Source: Chromatiales bacterium (lineage in GTDB: Bacteria; Pseudomonadota; Gammaproteobacteria; SpSt-1174). From it: 60,177 bases of DNA. The notes below the pieces were generated by a model. That model was not told where the DNA came from. It searched no databases and saw nothing but the letters and a program-made list of their open reading frames with translations. Both the position numbers and the translations under genes were made by a program. This document shows positions 19,101-30,773 of this stretch, piece after piece. The stretch covers positions 1-60,177 of the forward strand of contig JABURS010000029.1 in NCBI GenBank assembly GCA_014762505.1, in the 5' to 3' direction. Position 1 is the stretch's first letter; every line of letters starts with the position of its first letter.

Positions 19101-19458
19101 GCGCCGGTGCCTCGCCCCGCTCGATCACCACGCCCACCTTCACCGGGCCCTCGATGGCCACGGTCTTGGTCACGGCGAGCCGCAGCCAGGGGATACCGAA
19201 CTCCTGCATCACCAGCTCGGCGGCCCGCTCGGCGAAGGTCTCGACCAGGTTGAAGTCGCTGGCCTTGCCGAACTCGATGAGGGCGCGGGAGACGGCCGCG
19301 TAGTCCACGGCATCGCCGATGTCGTCCTCGCGGGCGGCCACCCGGTTGTCAGCGGCCAGGTCGAGATCCAGGCTCAGGGTCTGGGTGATCCGGCGCTCCC
19401 AGGCGTAGACGCCGATGACGGTATCGATTCGTAAATCGCGAATAAAGACGCGGTCCAT
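19093..19458 (-). CDS. folB: Dihydroneopterin aldolase FolB
   Basis: A 121-aa protein of the FolB/FolX fold, which converts 7,8-dihydroneopterin to 6-hydroxymethyl-dihydropterin and glycolaldehyde. Segments IRDLRIDTVIGVYAWER, DAVDYAAVSRALIE and FNLVETFAERAAELVM contain the expected Tyr and the pterin-anchoring Glu. The start at 19458 is fixed by a GGAGGG site; an upstream ATG at 19482 has none. It heads the minus-strand set folB, MBL hydrolase, folK, placing two consecutive folate steps together. Confidence 0.92.
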   Translation of the reverse strand: MDRVFIRDLRIDTVIGVYAWERRITQTLSLDLDLAADNRVAAREDDIGDAVDYAAVSRALIEFGKASDFNLVETFAERAAELVMQEFGIPWLRLAVTKTVAIEGPVKVGVVIERGEAPAHG

Positions 19459-19540
19459 GGTCCCTCCAGTGCAGGGTGGCACTATAATGGATGCCTTTCC
19501 CGGCTGGCCAGCGCCCGGGGTTTCTGGCGCCGATCGGCGC

Positions 19541-19569
19541 TTGTCACCCCCCGGGGCTTCTGGTATTCT
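19541..19569 (+). promoter_or_regulatory. Promoter for rpmB-rpmG
   Basis: TTGTCA (19541-19546) and TATTCT (19564-19569) are spaced by 17 bp, with TGG before the -10. A second perfect TATAAT lies upstream near 19490 but has a poor -35. Confidence 0.6.
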
Positions 19570-19613
19570 TCGCAGCCTTTCACACCAGCAATACCGATTT
19601 CTGGAGTAATACC

Positions 19614-19850
19614 ATGGCTCGAGTATGCCAGGTCACCGGCAAGCGACCGGTCACCGGGAACAACGTGTCCCACGCGAACAACAAGACGCGCCGTCGCTTC
19701 CTGCCGAATCTGCACACCCATCGTTTCTGGGTGGAAAGCGAGAACCGCTTCGTGACGCTGCGCGTCTCCTCGAAGGGCATGCGCATCATCGACAAGAAGG
19801 GTATCGATACCGTTCTGGCCGACCTGCGCGCCCGCGGCGAAAAGGTGTAA
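19614..19850 (+). CDS. rpmB: 50S ribosomal protein L28
   Basis: A 78-aa protein beginning [20 protein letters not shown], with [12 protein letters not shown] and the basic tail typical of bacterial L28. The ATG follows a GGAGTAAT ribosome site; upstream codons open in the same frame are not part of the protein. It is co-transcribed with rpmG 11 bp downstream, the usual gammaproteobacterial arrangement, and the pair ends at a strong terminator. Confidence 0.98.
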   Translation: MARVCQVTGKRPVTGNNVSHANNKTRRRFLPNLHTHRFWVESENRFVTLRVSSKGMRIIDKKGIDTVLADLRARGEKV

Positions 19851-19861
19851 GGAGTTAAGTC

Positions 19862-20029
19862 ATGGCTAAAGCGATCCGCGAAAAGATCCGCCTCGTGTCC
19901 AGCGCCGGCACCGGTCACTTCTACACCACGACCAAGAACAAGCGCAACATGCCGGAAAAGATGGAGATCAAGAAGTTCGATCCCGTCATCCGCCAGCACG
20001 TGATGTACAAGGAAGCCAAGATCAAGTAA
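19862..20029 (+). CDS. rpmG: 50S ribosomal protein L33
   Basis: A 55-aa L33, [18 protein letters not shown] then [20 protein letters not shown], ending in a lysine-rich tail. It has no CxxC zinc pairs, so it is the zinc-independent form. An AAGGAG site in the rpmB tail region precedes the ATG. Confidence 0.97.
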   Translation: MAKAIREKIRLVSSAGTGHFYTTTKNKRNMPEKMEIKKFDPVIRQHVMYKEAKIK

Positions 20030-20040
20030 CTGGTCTTTGC

Positions 20041-20088
20041 CTTCCCACAAAAAAGCCCGGCCTTTGTGCCGGGCTTTTTTGTGGGAAG
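20041..20088. terminator. Bidirectional terminator after rpmG
   Basis: A perfect 21-bp stem (20041-20061 with 20068-20088) and a 6-nt loop. The inner GCCGGGC arm is followed by six Ts on both strands. It is one of the strongest hairpins in the window. Confidence 0.95.
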
Positions 20089-20091
20089 GCG

Positions 20092-20466
20092 GTCAGTTGT
20101 CAAAAATCGTAGATCCACACTGAAGCTGATCGAAGCGGTTTTGACTTACCTCCCCCCCGTTATCTCGCCGAGCATCGCAGTGGAGGGAGGATCGGCCCGA
20201 AGGGTTGCGCGCATGGACGCGCGCAATCCCGCTGTCGGGCCAGGGACGGCCCGTCAGCGGGACCCGACCGGAGCGAGAAGCGCAGGGGACCCGAAGGGCG
20301 AGATAGTGGGGCGCCCTTTCTTTTCGCCCCTTTTCTTTGGGCGAGCAAAGAAAAGGGGCTCGCCCTTGGGCAGTAGCGCTGGTTAAGAACGCCGGTGTAG
20401 GACAAGGGCGAAAGCAGCCCAAGCGTCCCTTACCCTCCCCCCTCAATTCCAAAACGGACAACTGAC
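20092..20466. mobile_element. 375-bp MITE-like repeat element
   Basis: The segment begins GTCAGTTGTC (20092-20101) and ends GACAACTGAC (20457-20466), perfect 10-bp terminal inverted repeats. It encodes no transposase. Inside is a 14-bp hairpin (20326-20339 with 20346-20359) around CCCCTTTTCTTTG. The open frame across it ends in a VGRPFFSPLFFGRAKKRG-type peptide; from memory, such peptides recur as spurious hypothetical proteins in many proteobacteria. This suggests a non-autonomous interspersed repeat. No clear target-site duplication is seen. Confidence 0.6.
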
Positions 20467-20473
20467 GCCCACA

Positions 20474-20505
20474 AAAAAGCCCCGACCAGATGGCCGGGGC
20501 TTTTT
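20474..20505. terminator. Bidirectional terminator before the desaturase stop
   Basis: AAAAAGCCCCG (20474-20484) pairs with CGGGGCTTTTT (20495-20505), with T-runs on both strands. It serves the minus-strand desaturase gene. It shares a CCCACAAAAAAGCCC start with the rpmG terminator on the other side of the repeat element. Confidence 0.85.
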
Positions 20506-20531
20506 GCTTTCAGGCGAACGTCAGCTAACCG

Positions 20532-21719
20532 TCAGGCCGCAACCGGCGCCGGCGCCAGACTGAACCCCCGCAGGTGCCGCACGAAATCCTGCAACGCCCG
20601 CACACCGGTGGCCTCGGCCTGCTGGCACCACTCCTGGAGGGCCTGGGTGAGCTTCTCCTGGCTGGAGTAGCTGCGGTTCCAGACGTCCTGCAGACGCTGG
20701 CGGTACTCGTAGACCACGCGCAGGGTGCTGGTCTTCTCCAGCGTCTGCTCGATGTGCTGCTGGGCCTTGGGCGTGATGCGGGACTCGTCGCGCACCAGCA
20801 GGCGGCGGGTCTTCTTCAGCGCGCGGTGATAGGAGGCGTCGGCCCGGGCCAGTTCCTCGCGCAGCACCGGCACGATGACGTGGCGGGCGTAGTGCGAGAG
20901 CACGTGCAGACGGGCGACGACGATGGCACGCACGGTCTCCAGGTCGATGTGCGCCTTCTCGGCATCGTGCACCGGCTGCGGGGCGACCTTCTTCACCTTT
21001 GCCAGGCCCACGGCCTGCATCAGGCGGATGTACATCCAGCCGATGTCGAACTCCCAGCGCTTCATCGAGAACTTGGCGGAACTCGGGAAGGCGTGGTGGT
21101 TGTTGTGCAGCTCCTCGCCGCCGATGAGGATGCCCACCGGGGTGAGGTTGGTGGAGCCGTCGCGCGGCTCGAAGTTGCGGTAGCCGAGGTAGTGGCCCAG
21201 GCCGTTGATCACGCCGGCGGCCCAGAACGGGATCCAGATCATGTGGATGGCCCACATGGAGAGGCCGATGGCGCCGAACAGGGCGACGTAGGTGATGAGC
21301 AGCAGGCTCACGCCCAGCACGTTGTGCTGGCTGTAGACGTGGCGCTCGAGCCAGTCGTCCGGCGTGCCCTTGCCGTATTTCTCCATGATGGACTGATCGG
21401 CGGCGGCCGCGCGGTAGAGCTCGGCGCCCTCGCGCATCACCTTGCCGATACCGAGCACCTGCGGGCTGTGCGGATCGTCCGGGGTCTCCACCTTGGCGTG
21501 GTGCTTGCGGTGGATGGCCACCCATTCCTTGGTCACCATGCCCGTGGTGAGCCACAGCCAGAAGCGGAAGAAGTGGCTGACGACGGGGTGCAGGTCCAGC
21601 GCGCGGTGTGCCTGGGCGCGATGCAGGAAGATGGTGACGGAGGCGATGGTGATATGGGTGAGGCCCAGCAGGGCGAGGATGTATCCCCACCAGGGCAGAT
21701 CGATCAGACCATTGAACAT
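20532..21719 (-). CDS. Membrane fatty-acid (acyl-CoA/acyl-lipid) desaturase
   Basis: A 395-aa di-iron membrane desaturase. The three histidine boxes are present: HRAQAH near residue 35, HRKHH near 72 and HNNHH in the middle, separated by hydrophobic segments. The C-terminal third is a charged helical extension (LEKTSTLRVVYEYRQRLQDV region) seen in the 390-400 aa DesA-like proteins of gammaproteobacteria. It should introduce a delta-9-type double bond and adjust membrane fluidity. Two starts are possible, GTG 21728 or ATG 21719; neither has a strong ribosome site. It is monocistronic. Confidence 0.92.
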   Translation of the reverse strand: MFNGLIDLPWWGYILALLGLTHITIASVTIFLHRAQAHRALDLHPVVSHFFRFWLWLTTGMVTKEWVAIHRKHHAKVETPDDPHSPQVLGIGKVMREGAELYRAAAADQSIMEKYGKGTPDDWLERHVYSQHNVLGVSLLLITYVALFGAIGLSMWAIHMIWIPFWAAGVINGLGHYLGYRNFEPRDGSTNLTPVGILIGGEELHNNHHAFPSSAKFSMKRWEFDIGWMYIRLMQAVGLAKVKKVAPQPVHDAEKAHIDLETVRAIVVARLHVLSHYARHVIVPVLREELARADASYHRALKKTRRLLVRDESRITPKAQQHIEQTLEKTSTLRVVYEYRQRLQDVWNRSYSSQEKLTQALQEWCQQAEATGVRALQDFVRHLRGFSLAPAPVAA

Positions 21720-21839
21720 GTAGTGCACTCGACTGTTGAAAACATAAGGTGGCGCATCGTTGCGCGGGCGGCGTACTGGAGGCTTGCGGTCTACCGGCTG
21801 GCCGTCTGCCGGGTCCCTGGCGAGGGTTTCATCATACCC

Positions 21840-23825
<1,986 letters not shown>

Positions 23826-23942
23826 TCAGACTGTCATCGAAGTGTCATTACACGGCCTGTCGTCGCACTGTTACAATCCCGCCACATCGGACGGAACGAT
23901 GCGCGGCGACGCGCCCAACAAGAAGAACGCAGTGTAAGGGAT

Positions 23943-24886
<944 letters not shown>

Positions 24887-24890
<4 letters not shown>

Positions 24891-25642
24891 TCGCCGTCAT
24901 CGCCCGAGCCGAATTCCGCCGCCTGTTCCTCTCGCCGCTGGCCTGGTCCATCCTGGCGGTGAGCCAGTTCGTGCTGGCCCTGCTGTTTCTCGTCTTCGTG
25001 GAGAGCTTTCTCACCGAGATCCAGCCGGCCTATGCCGGCCAGCCCGGCGCCCCGGGCGTGACCGACGCGGTGGGCTCGCCGCTGTTCTTCTGGGCGGCCT
25101 TCATCATGCTCGCCATCATGCCGCTGCTGACCATGCGGCTGATCGCCGACGAACGCCAGAACGGCACCCTCACCATGCTGATCTCCGCGCCCGTCTCCAG
25201 CGCCCAGATCGTGCTCGGCAAGTACCTGGGGCTGCTGGGCTTCATCGGGGTGATGATCGCCATGGTCATGCTCATGCCGGTCTCGCTCGCCGCCGGCACC
25301 AGCCTCGACTGGGGCAAGCTCGCCGCCAGCGCCCTCGGGCTGCTGCTGCTGCTCGGCTCCTTCGGCGCGGCGGGGCTGTATCTCTCCAGCCTCGCCCAGC
25401 AGCCGCTGGTGGCGGCCGTGAGCAGCTTCGGCCTACTGCTGTTCCTCGTCGTGCTCTACATCTCGGGCAGCACCCAGTCCTCGGCCAGCGAGCTGTTCGT
25501 CTACCTCTCGCACTACGGGCACTTCCTGTCCTTCCTGCAGGGCATGTTCGACACCAGCGACCTGGCCTATTACCTGCTCTTCATCGCCACCTTCCTGGTG
25601 CTGACCATCCGGCGCCTGGACAACGAACGCCTGCAACGCTGA
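24887..25642 (+). CDS. ABC-2 permease (GldF-like)
   Basis: A 251-aa permease with six hydrophobic segments, including LAWSILAVSQFVLALLFLVF near the N-terminus and AFIMLAIMPLLTMRLIADER, whose loop ERQNGTLTMLISAPVSS is typical of ABC-2 permeases. It resembles GldF of gliding-type exporters, although gliding motility itself is not implied in a gammaproteobacterium. The start ATG overlaps the ATPase stop (ATGA), giving translational coupling, and the next gene begins 4 bp after its stop. Confidence 0.9.
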
Positions 25643-25646
25643 CGCC

Positions 25647-27002
25647 ATGAAGATCGACGCCAACTCCCGCCGCCTCACCCGGCTCCAGAACCTCGTCTTC
25701 GTCGTGCTGCTGCTGGCCGCCGTCGGCCTGCTGGCCTGGCTGAGCACCCAGTACCGCTACGAGGCCGACTGGACCAGCGGCAACCGCAACACACTGAGCG
25801 CCGAGACGCGGCAACTGCTGTCGCGCATCGAGGGCGAGCTGGTCATCACCGCCTACGTGGCCGACGACGTGGAACTGCACCGCCGCATCGGGGAGCGCAT
25901 CGACCGCTACCGCCGGCACAAGGCCGACGTCGTCCTCGAGTTCGTGAACCCGGACCTCGAACCCCAGCGTGCCAAGGCCGACGACATCCAGCGTGCCGGC
26001 CAGCTGGTGCTGCGCCTGGGCGGGCGCAAGGAAGTGGTGGGCGACCTCGCCGAACAGACCCTGGCCAATGCCCTGCAACGCCTGGTGCGTGGCGAGGAGC
26101 GTTACGCGATTTTCCTCGAGGGCCACGGCGAGCGGGCCCTGGCCGGCACGGACAGCAAGGGCCTGGCCCAGCTCGCACAGGTGCTGGAGCGCTCGGGACT
26201 CGCCCTGCGCGAACTCAACCTGGTGCGCACCCCCGCCATCCCGGACAACATCGCCCTGCTCGTGATCGCCGCCCCGCAGCAGCCGCTGCTGGCGGGCGAG
26301 GTCGAGCTGATCCGGCAGTACGTGGACAACGGCGGCGCCCTGCTGTGGCTGGTCGAGCCCGGCGAGCTGCAGGGCCTGGCGCCGCTGGCCGGGCAGCTGG
26401 GCGTGGGCCTGCCCGACGGCCTGCTGGTGGATGCCAACCAGCAGCTGCGCTCGCTGCTGGGCATGGACCACCCGGCCATCATCCCGGTGGCCGCCTACGG
26501 CCGCCACCCGGCCACGGCGGATCTCGAGGTCTTCACCCTGTTCCCCGTCGCCCGCCCGGTGGAGGCACAGGGCAGCGAGACCTTCGAACAGCAGGCCCTG
26601 CTCACCACCCTCAGCGAGACCTGGCTCGAGACCGGCCCGCTCGAGGGCGACGTGACCTTCGACGAGGCGGCCGGCGACCGGCCGGGGCCGCTCACCCTCG
26701 GCCTGGCCCTGACCCGCCAGGTCGAGGACAGCGAGCAGCGCATCGCCGTGATCGGCGATGCCGACTTCCTGGCCAACGGCTTTCTCGGCCACGGCGGCAA
26801 CCTGGACCTCGCCACCCGCCTGGTCAACTGGCTCGCCGCCGACGACAGCCTGATCGCCATCACCAGCCGCGGGGCGCCCGACACCTCGCTGGACCTCTCG
26901 CCGAGCTATGGCTACGCGGTCGCCATCGGCTTCCTCTTCGTGCTGCCGCTCGCGCTGCTCACCGCCGGCCTGGTCATCTGGCTGCGCCGTCGGCGGGCCT
27001 GA
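25647..27002 (+). CDS. GldG-like ABC auxiliary protein
   Basis: A 451-aa protein with one N-terminal membrane anchor (LVFVVLLLAAVGLLAWLSTQ), a large periplasmic part, and a second membrane segment at the C-terminus (IGFLFVLPLALLTAGLVIWL). The body carries the GldG/ABC_transp_aux pattern: SAETRQLLSRIEGELVITAY, LLWLVEPGELQGL and IAVIGDADFLANGFL. Such proteins form the extracytoplasmic part of GldAFG-type transporters. It sits between the permease and the DUF4340 gene with gaps of 4 and 11 bp. Confidence 0.88.
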   Translation: MKIDANSRRLTRLQNLVFVVLLLAAVGLLAWLSTQYRYEADWTSGNRNTLSAETRQLLSRIEGELVITAYVADDVELHRRIGERIDRYRRHKADVVLEFVNPDLEPQRAKADDIQRAGQLVLRLGGRKEVVGDLAEQTLANALQRLVRGEERYAIFLEGHGERALAGTDSKGLAQLAQVLERSGLALRELNLVRTPAIPDNIALLVIAAPQQPLLAGEVELIRQYVDNGGALLWLVEPGELQGLAPLAGQLGVGLPDGLLVDANQQLRSLLGMDHPAIIPVAAYGRHPATADLEVFTLFPVARPVEAQGSETFEQQALLTTLSETWLETGPLEGDVTFDEAAGDRPGPLTLGLALTRQVEDSEQRIAVIGDADFLANGFLGHGGNLDLATRLVNWLAADDSLIAITSRGAPDTSLDLSPSYGYAVAIGFLFVLPLALLTAGLVIWLRRRRA

Positions 27003-27013
27003 GGCGAGACGCC

Positions 27014-27856
27014 ATGGCCAGCCAGCGCACCCGCCTCCTGATCAATCTCGGCCTGCTCGCCGCGGTCGGCGTGCTGGCCGCCATCGCCCTCCTGCGCCCC
27101 GGCGCCGAGGAGGTCCCGGCCCGGCTCACCGCCCTGGAGGCCGAGGCCATCGACCGCATCGTGGTGCAGGGCGAGGACCAGGCGCCGGTCGAGCTCGAAC
27201 GCCGCGGCGCGCACTGGTGGATGACCCGCCCCTGGGAACTCGAGGCCAGCCCCCGGCGCATCGAGGACCTGCTGGGCTTCGCCCGCGCACCGGTCCATGC
27301 CAGCTACCCGGCCGACGACCTGGTACTCGATCGCTACGGCCTCGCCCCGCCCCGCATGCGGCTCGAGCTGGACGACACCGTGATCGCCTTCGGCGACACC
27401 AACCCCGTCAGCCGCAGCCGCTACGTCCGCGTCGGCGAGCGCGTCCACCTCACCGACGACACCCGCCCCTACCTGCTCAACGCCACGCCCGAGAGCTACC
27501 TGGGGCCGCGGCTGCTGCCGCGCGACGCGCAGATCGAGGCACTGGCGCTGCCGGACCTGCACATCACGCGTGCCCCCGGTGCCGGCTGGCAGGCCGACGC
27601 CGACGTCCCGGCCGACACCCTGCAGGCCCGCATCACGGCCTGGCAGGACGCCGAGGCCCTCTGGGCCAAGCCCTACACCCCGCGCGAGGGCCTGCCGACC
27701 ATCACCGTCACCCTGGCGGACGGCCAGACCCTCACCTTCGCCGTGGCCGGGACCGAGCCGGACCTTGAACTCGCCCGCCCGGACCTCGGCATCGTCTACA
27801 CCCTGCCGGCGGAGGCGGCCGCGAACCTGCTGGGCGAGTCCACACCTGGCGACTGA
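27014..27856 (+). CDS. DUF4340-domain membrane-anchored protein
   Basis: A 280-aa protein with a single N-terminal membrane segment (LLINLGLLAAVGVLAAIALL) and a periplasmic domain of DUF4340 type. Segments include ELERRGAHWWMTRPWELEAS, RIEDLLGF, RYGLAPP and FGDTNPVSRSRYVRV. DUF4340 proteins are regularly encoded after GldG-like genes and are thought to be part of the same transporter; their activity is unknown. It ends the operon. Confidence 0.85.
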   Translation: MASQRTRLLINLGLLAAVGVLAAIALLRPGAEEVPARLTALEAEAIDRIVVQGEDQAPVELERRGAHWWMTRPWELEASPRRIEDLLGFARAPVHASYPADDLVLDRYGLAPPRMRLELDDTVIAFGDTNPVSRSRYVRVGERVHLTDDTRPYLLNATPESYLGPRLLPRDAQIEALALPDLHITRAPGAGWQADADVPADTLQARITAWQDAEALWAKPYTPREGLPTITVTLADGQTLTFAVAGTEPDLELARPDLGIVYTLPAEAAANLLGESTPGD

Positions 27857-27920
27857 CGGTTTACACCCCCGCCCGCCTGTGCCACCGTCTCAAACGGAAC
27901 CACCCCTTCAGGAGACACCC

Positions 27921-28553
27921 ATGTACCGCATCAAGGGACTGCGCCTCGCGCTCCTCACCGCCCTCGCCGCCCTGCTGCTCGGCGCCTGCGCCACCACCCC
28001 GCAGAACGGCGAGACCGCCGAGGCCGGATCGGCCGACGGGGCGGCCGACATCGAACGCGAACTCAAGGAGTGCTACCTGATCGGGCAGATGTACCTGTGG
28101 TCGCTGGCCGACTACAGCCGGGGCCTGTCGCTGGAAGAGGCGCAGGAGACGCGCCGGCGCGCCTTCTTCAACAACGTGCCGGAACTCGCCGAGCACCAGC
28201 GCGCCATCGCCGCCACGGTCTACGCCGAGACCCCGCAGGGCCGCTACCCGGCCAGCCGCTACCTGCGTACCAAGTACGCCGAGTGCGGCAAGACCACCAG
28301 CGACCCCGAACTCGGGCAGAAGTCCACCATGTGTTTCAACCTCGTGCTGCTCTCCGAGGTGGTGCACGAGATGCGCGACGCCGGCCAGAGCCGCGACCAG
28401 GTCGCCGAGGCCTTCTCCGCCGCCAACCAGAACCTCGAGTCCTACGCGCCGATGATCGATGCCATCTTCGCCAGCGAGCGCACGCGCGAGGACTACAACG
28501 CCGGGCTCTTCACCCGCTGCCTCGGCGCCTACGTGCTCGAACCCGCCGGGTGA
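27921..28553 (+). CDS. Uncharacterised lipoprotein
   Basis: A 210-aa predicted lipoprotein: basic n-region, hydrophobic core, then a LLLGAC lipobox with the modified Cys near residue 19. The mature part is helical and charged, with four further cysteines (ECYLIG, YAECGK, MCFNL, TRCLGAY) that could form disulfides. I do not recognise a family. It lies 64 bp after the DUF4340 gene with its own AGGAG ribosome site and may belong to the exporter operon. A role in envelope or transporter assembly is a guess from location. Confidence 0.7.
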   Translation: MYRIKGLRLALLTALAALLLGACATTPQNGETAEAGSADGAADIERELKECYLIGQMYLWSLADYSRGLSLEEAQETRRRAFFNNVPELAEHQRAIAATVYAETPQGRYPASRYLRTKYAECGKTTSDPELGQKSTMCFNLVLLSEVVHEMRDAGQSRDQVAEAFSAANQNLESYAPMIDAIFASERTREDYNAGLFTRCLGAYVLEPAG

Positions 28554-28662
28554 TCGCCGGGCGCGCGCGCCGCCCCGATCCGTTACAATACCCGCCTCTG
28601 GCCGGCCATCAGGCCGGCCGCTTTCGTGACAGCGTCCGGACGACACCCGTAACCGATCACCG

Positions 28663-29676
28663 ATGACCGACCCGTCCCAGATGAGCATCCCGTTCTGCGT
28701 GACCGTGGCCGCACCCGACGCCCTGGCGTCGGCGCTCGCCGACCCCCGCACGCTGGCGGTGATCCGCTTTGCCGAGACCCCGGCGCGGGACCCGGCCGAG
28801 CCGCGCCTGGTGCAGACCGGCCTCGCCCCGCTGGGCGGCACCGACGGCATCGAGATCTGGCGCAGCCCCCAGCCGGTGGAGACCGGCACCGACGGCCTCT
28901 TCTCCTACGCGCGCACCCCGGACGCCCTGCTGGTACACGCCCTGGTAAACGAGGCCGACTACGCCAGCCTGGAGGATGCCGTCGAGCACCTCTACCGCGA
29001 GTTCTTCGCCGTGCTCGAGCACCAGGGCTACCCGCACCAGCTGCGCGTGTGGAACTACTTCCACGACATCAACCGCGAGCGGCCGCAACTGGAGCGCTAC
29101 CGCAGCTTCTGCCTCGGCCGTCACCGCGTGCTGGCGGCCATCCCGGACTTCGAACGCACCCTGCCGGCGGCCACCGCCATCGGCACCCATGCCCCGGGCC
29201 TGCAGCTCTACGCCCTGGCCGCGCGCGCGCCCGGCCTGCAGATCGAGAACCCGCGCCAGGTGAGCGCCTTCAAATACCCGGAGCAGTACGGCCCGCGCAG
29301 CCCGTCGTTCTCGCGCGCCACCGTCAAGCGCTGGCCGGGGCAGGACCACTTCTACATCTCCGGCACCGCCAGCATCGTCGGCCATGAGTCCCGCCATACC
29401 GAGGACGCCGGCCAGCAGATCGACGAGATCATGGCCAACATCGACGCCCTGCTCGCCGAGGCCGACCGCGCCACCGGGCTGCACCTGGCCTCCGCCGCCG
29501 AGCTCTCGCTGCTCAAGGTCTACGTGCGCGACCCCACGCACCTCGACACCGTGCGCGCCCGCGTCGAGGCGCACCTGGGCACCGCCGTGCCCGTGATCTA
29601 CCTGCACGGCGACATCTGCCGCGCCGACCTGCTGGTGGAGGTCGAGGCCCTCTACGCGGGCCGCTGCGAAGGCTGA
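28663..29676 (+). CDS. Chorismatase, XanB2/FkbO/Hyg5 family
   Basis: A 337-aa chorismate-hydrolysing enzyme. The C-terminal signature [20 protein letters not shown] is diagnostic of the XanB2/FkbO/Hyg5 chorismatases, and [12 protein letters not shown] and [18 protein letters not shown] are further family segments. XanB2 makes 3- and 4-hydroxybenzoate from chorismate; 4-hydroxybenzoate feeds ubiquinone synthesis and 3-hydroxybenzoate feeds aryl-polyene pigments. No aryl-polyene genes or ubiA are nearby, so replacement of UbiC in ubiquinone synthesis is a plausible role. The ATG is followed 1 bp after the stop by mutM. A GCCGGCC/GGCCGGC hairpin lies upstream near 28602. Confidence 0.88.
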   Translation: MTDPSQMSIPFCVTVAAPDALASALADPRTLAVIRFAETPARDPAEPRLVQTGLAPLGGTDGIEIWRSPQPVETGTDGLFSYARTPDALLVHALVNEADYASLEDAVEHLYREFFAVLEHQGYPHQLRVWNYFHDINRERPQLERYRSFCLGRHRVLAAIPDFERTLPAATAIGTHAPGLQLYALAARAPGLQIENPRQVSAFKYPEQYGPRSPSFSRATVKRWPGQDHFYISGTASIVGHESRHTEDAGQQIDEIMANIDALLAEADRATGLHLASAAELSLLKVYVRDPTHLDTVRARVEAHLGTAVPVIYLHGDICRADLLVEVEALYAGRCEG

Positions 29677-29677
29677 C

Positions 29678-30493
29678 ATGCCCGAACTGCCGGAGGTCGA
29701 GACCACCCGCCGCGGCATCGCGCCGCATGTCACCGGGCACCGCGTGCGCGAGGTGATCGTGCGCCAGCCGCGCCTGCGCTGGCCGGTGCCCAGGGCACTC
29801 GCCAGGAAGCTCGCCGGCCAGACGATCGACGCGGTCGAGCGCCGCGGCAAGTACCTGCTGTTGCGCACCACGGCCGGCACCGCCATTTTGCACCTGGGCA
29901 TGTCCGGCAGCCTGCGCATCGTCGATGCCAGGGTTGCGCCCGAGACCCACGACCACCTCGACCTCGTGCTGGAGAACGGCCGCGCCCTGCGCCTGCGCGA
30001 TCCCCGCCGCTTCGGCGCCGCCCTGTGGACCGAGACCGACCCGCTGGCCCACAAGCTGCTCGCAGCGCTCGGCCCCGAACCGCTCTCCGATGCCTTCGAC
30101 ACGGACTACCTCTACGCCCGCTCCCGCGGCCGCAAGGGCAGCATCAAGGAATTCATCATGAACAGCCACGTCGTGGTCGGCGTGGGCAACATCTACGCCA
30201 GCGAGTCGCTGTTCCGCGCCGGCATCAACCCCAGGCGCGCGGCCGGGCGTGTCTCGCGCGAGCGCTACGCAGCACTCGTCAAGGCGATCAAGGACGTACT
30301 GGCCGAGGCGATCAAACAGGGCGGGACGACCCTGCGCGACTTCGTGCGCGAAGACGGACAACCCGGCTACTTCCGCATCCGGCTCAAGGTGTACGACCGC
30401 GCCGACAAGCCCTGCCCGGTCTGCGGCACCGCGATCCGCCAGATCACCCAGGGGCAGCGTTCGACGTATTACTGTCCGGTGTGCCAGCGCTAG
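29678..30493 (+). CDS. mutM: Formamidopyrimidine-DNA glycosylase MutM
   Basis: A 271-aa Fpg/MutM with the invariant N-terminus [14 protein letters not shown] (catalytic Pro2 after Met removal, Glu3), the HLGMSG and RDPRRFG segments, the helix-two-turn-helix region [11 protein letters not shown], and a C-terminal zinc finger CPVCGTAI...YYCPVCQR with four cysteines. It excises 8-oxoguanine and formamidopyrimidines from oxidised DNA. It starts one base after the chorismatase stop and is translationally coupled to it. The BrnA antitoxin gene converges on its end. Confidence 0.97.
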   Translation: MPELPEVETTRRGIAPHVTGHRVREVIVRQPRLRWPVPRALARKLAGQTIDAVERRGKYLLLRTTAGTAILHLGMSGSLRIVDARVAPETHDHLDLVLENGRALRLRDPRRFGAALWTETDPLAHKLLAALGPEPLSDAFDTDYLYARSRGRKGSIKEFIMNSHVVVGVGNIYASESLFRAGINPRRAAGRVSRERYAALVKAIKDVLAEAIKQGGTTLRDFVREDGQPGYFRIRLKVYDRADKPCPVCGTAIRQITQGQRSTYYCPVCQR

Positions 30494-30509
30494 CGAACCA
30501 CCACGACTG

Positions 30510-30773
30510 TCACTTCTGTCGACTGGAACGCTTCGCTGGGGGGTGCTTATGGGCCTGCGTGTACGCATCCAGTAACCGGCGGATCATCTTCTGGTACTGG
30601 GTGTGATGCTTTCTTGCCTCCTGCTTGAAGAACTCGACGCTTTCCCTGCTCAGGGAAATCGTGACCTTCACCGTGTCCTCCTTGAACACCAGCGCCTCCG
30701 GCGGAGGCAGGAAGTCCTGCACCACCTTCAAAGGGCCCATGGGCTCATCAGTGTATTTGATTTTCCCGCTCAT
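30510..30773 (-). CDS. brnA: BrnA/CopG-type antitoxin
   Basis: An 87-aa antitoxin with a linker N-terminus (MSGKIKYTDEPMGPLKVVQD) and a C-terminal ribbon-helix-helix: VKVTISLSRESVEFFKQEAR, then YQKMIRRLLDAYTQAH. It should neutralise the BrnT-like toxin encoded just upstream and repress the shared promoter. The ATG at 30773 lies inside the toxin gene (26-bp overlap), so the two are translationally coupled in the toxin-first order typical of BrnTA. A longer frame from 30827 lacks support. Confidence 0.82.
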   Translation of the reverse strand: MSGKIKYTDEPMGPLKVVQDFLPPPEALVFKEDTVKVTISLSRESVEFFKQEARKHHTQYQKMIRRLLDAYTQAHKHPPAKRSSRQK

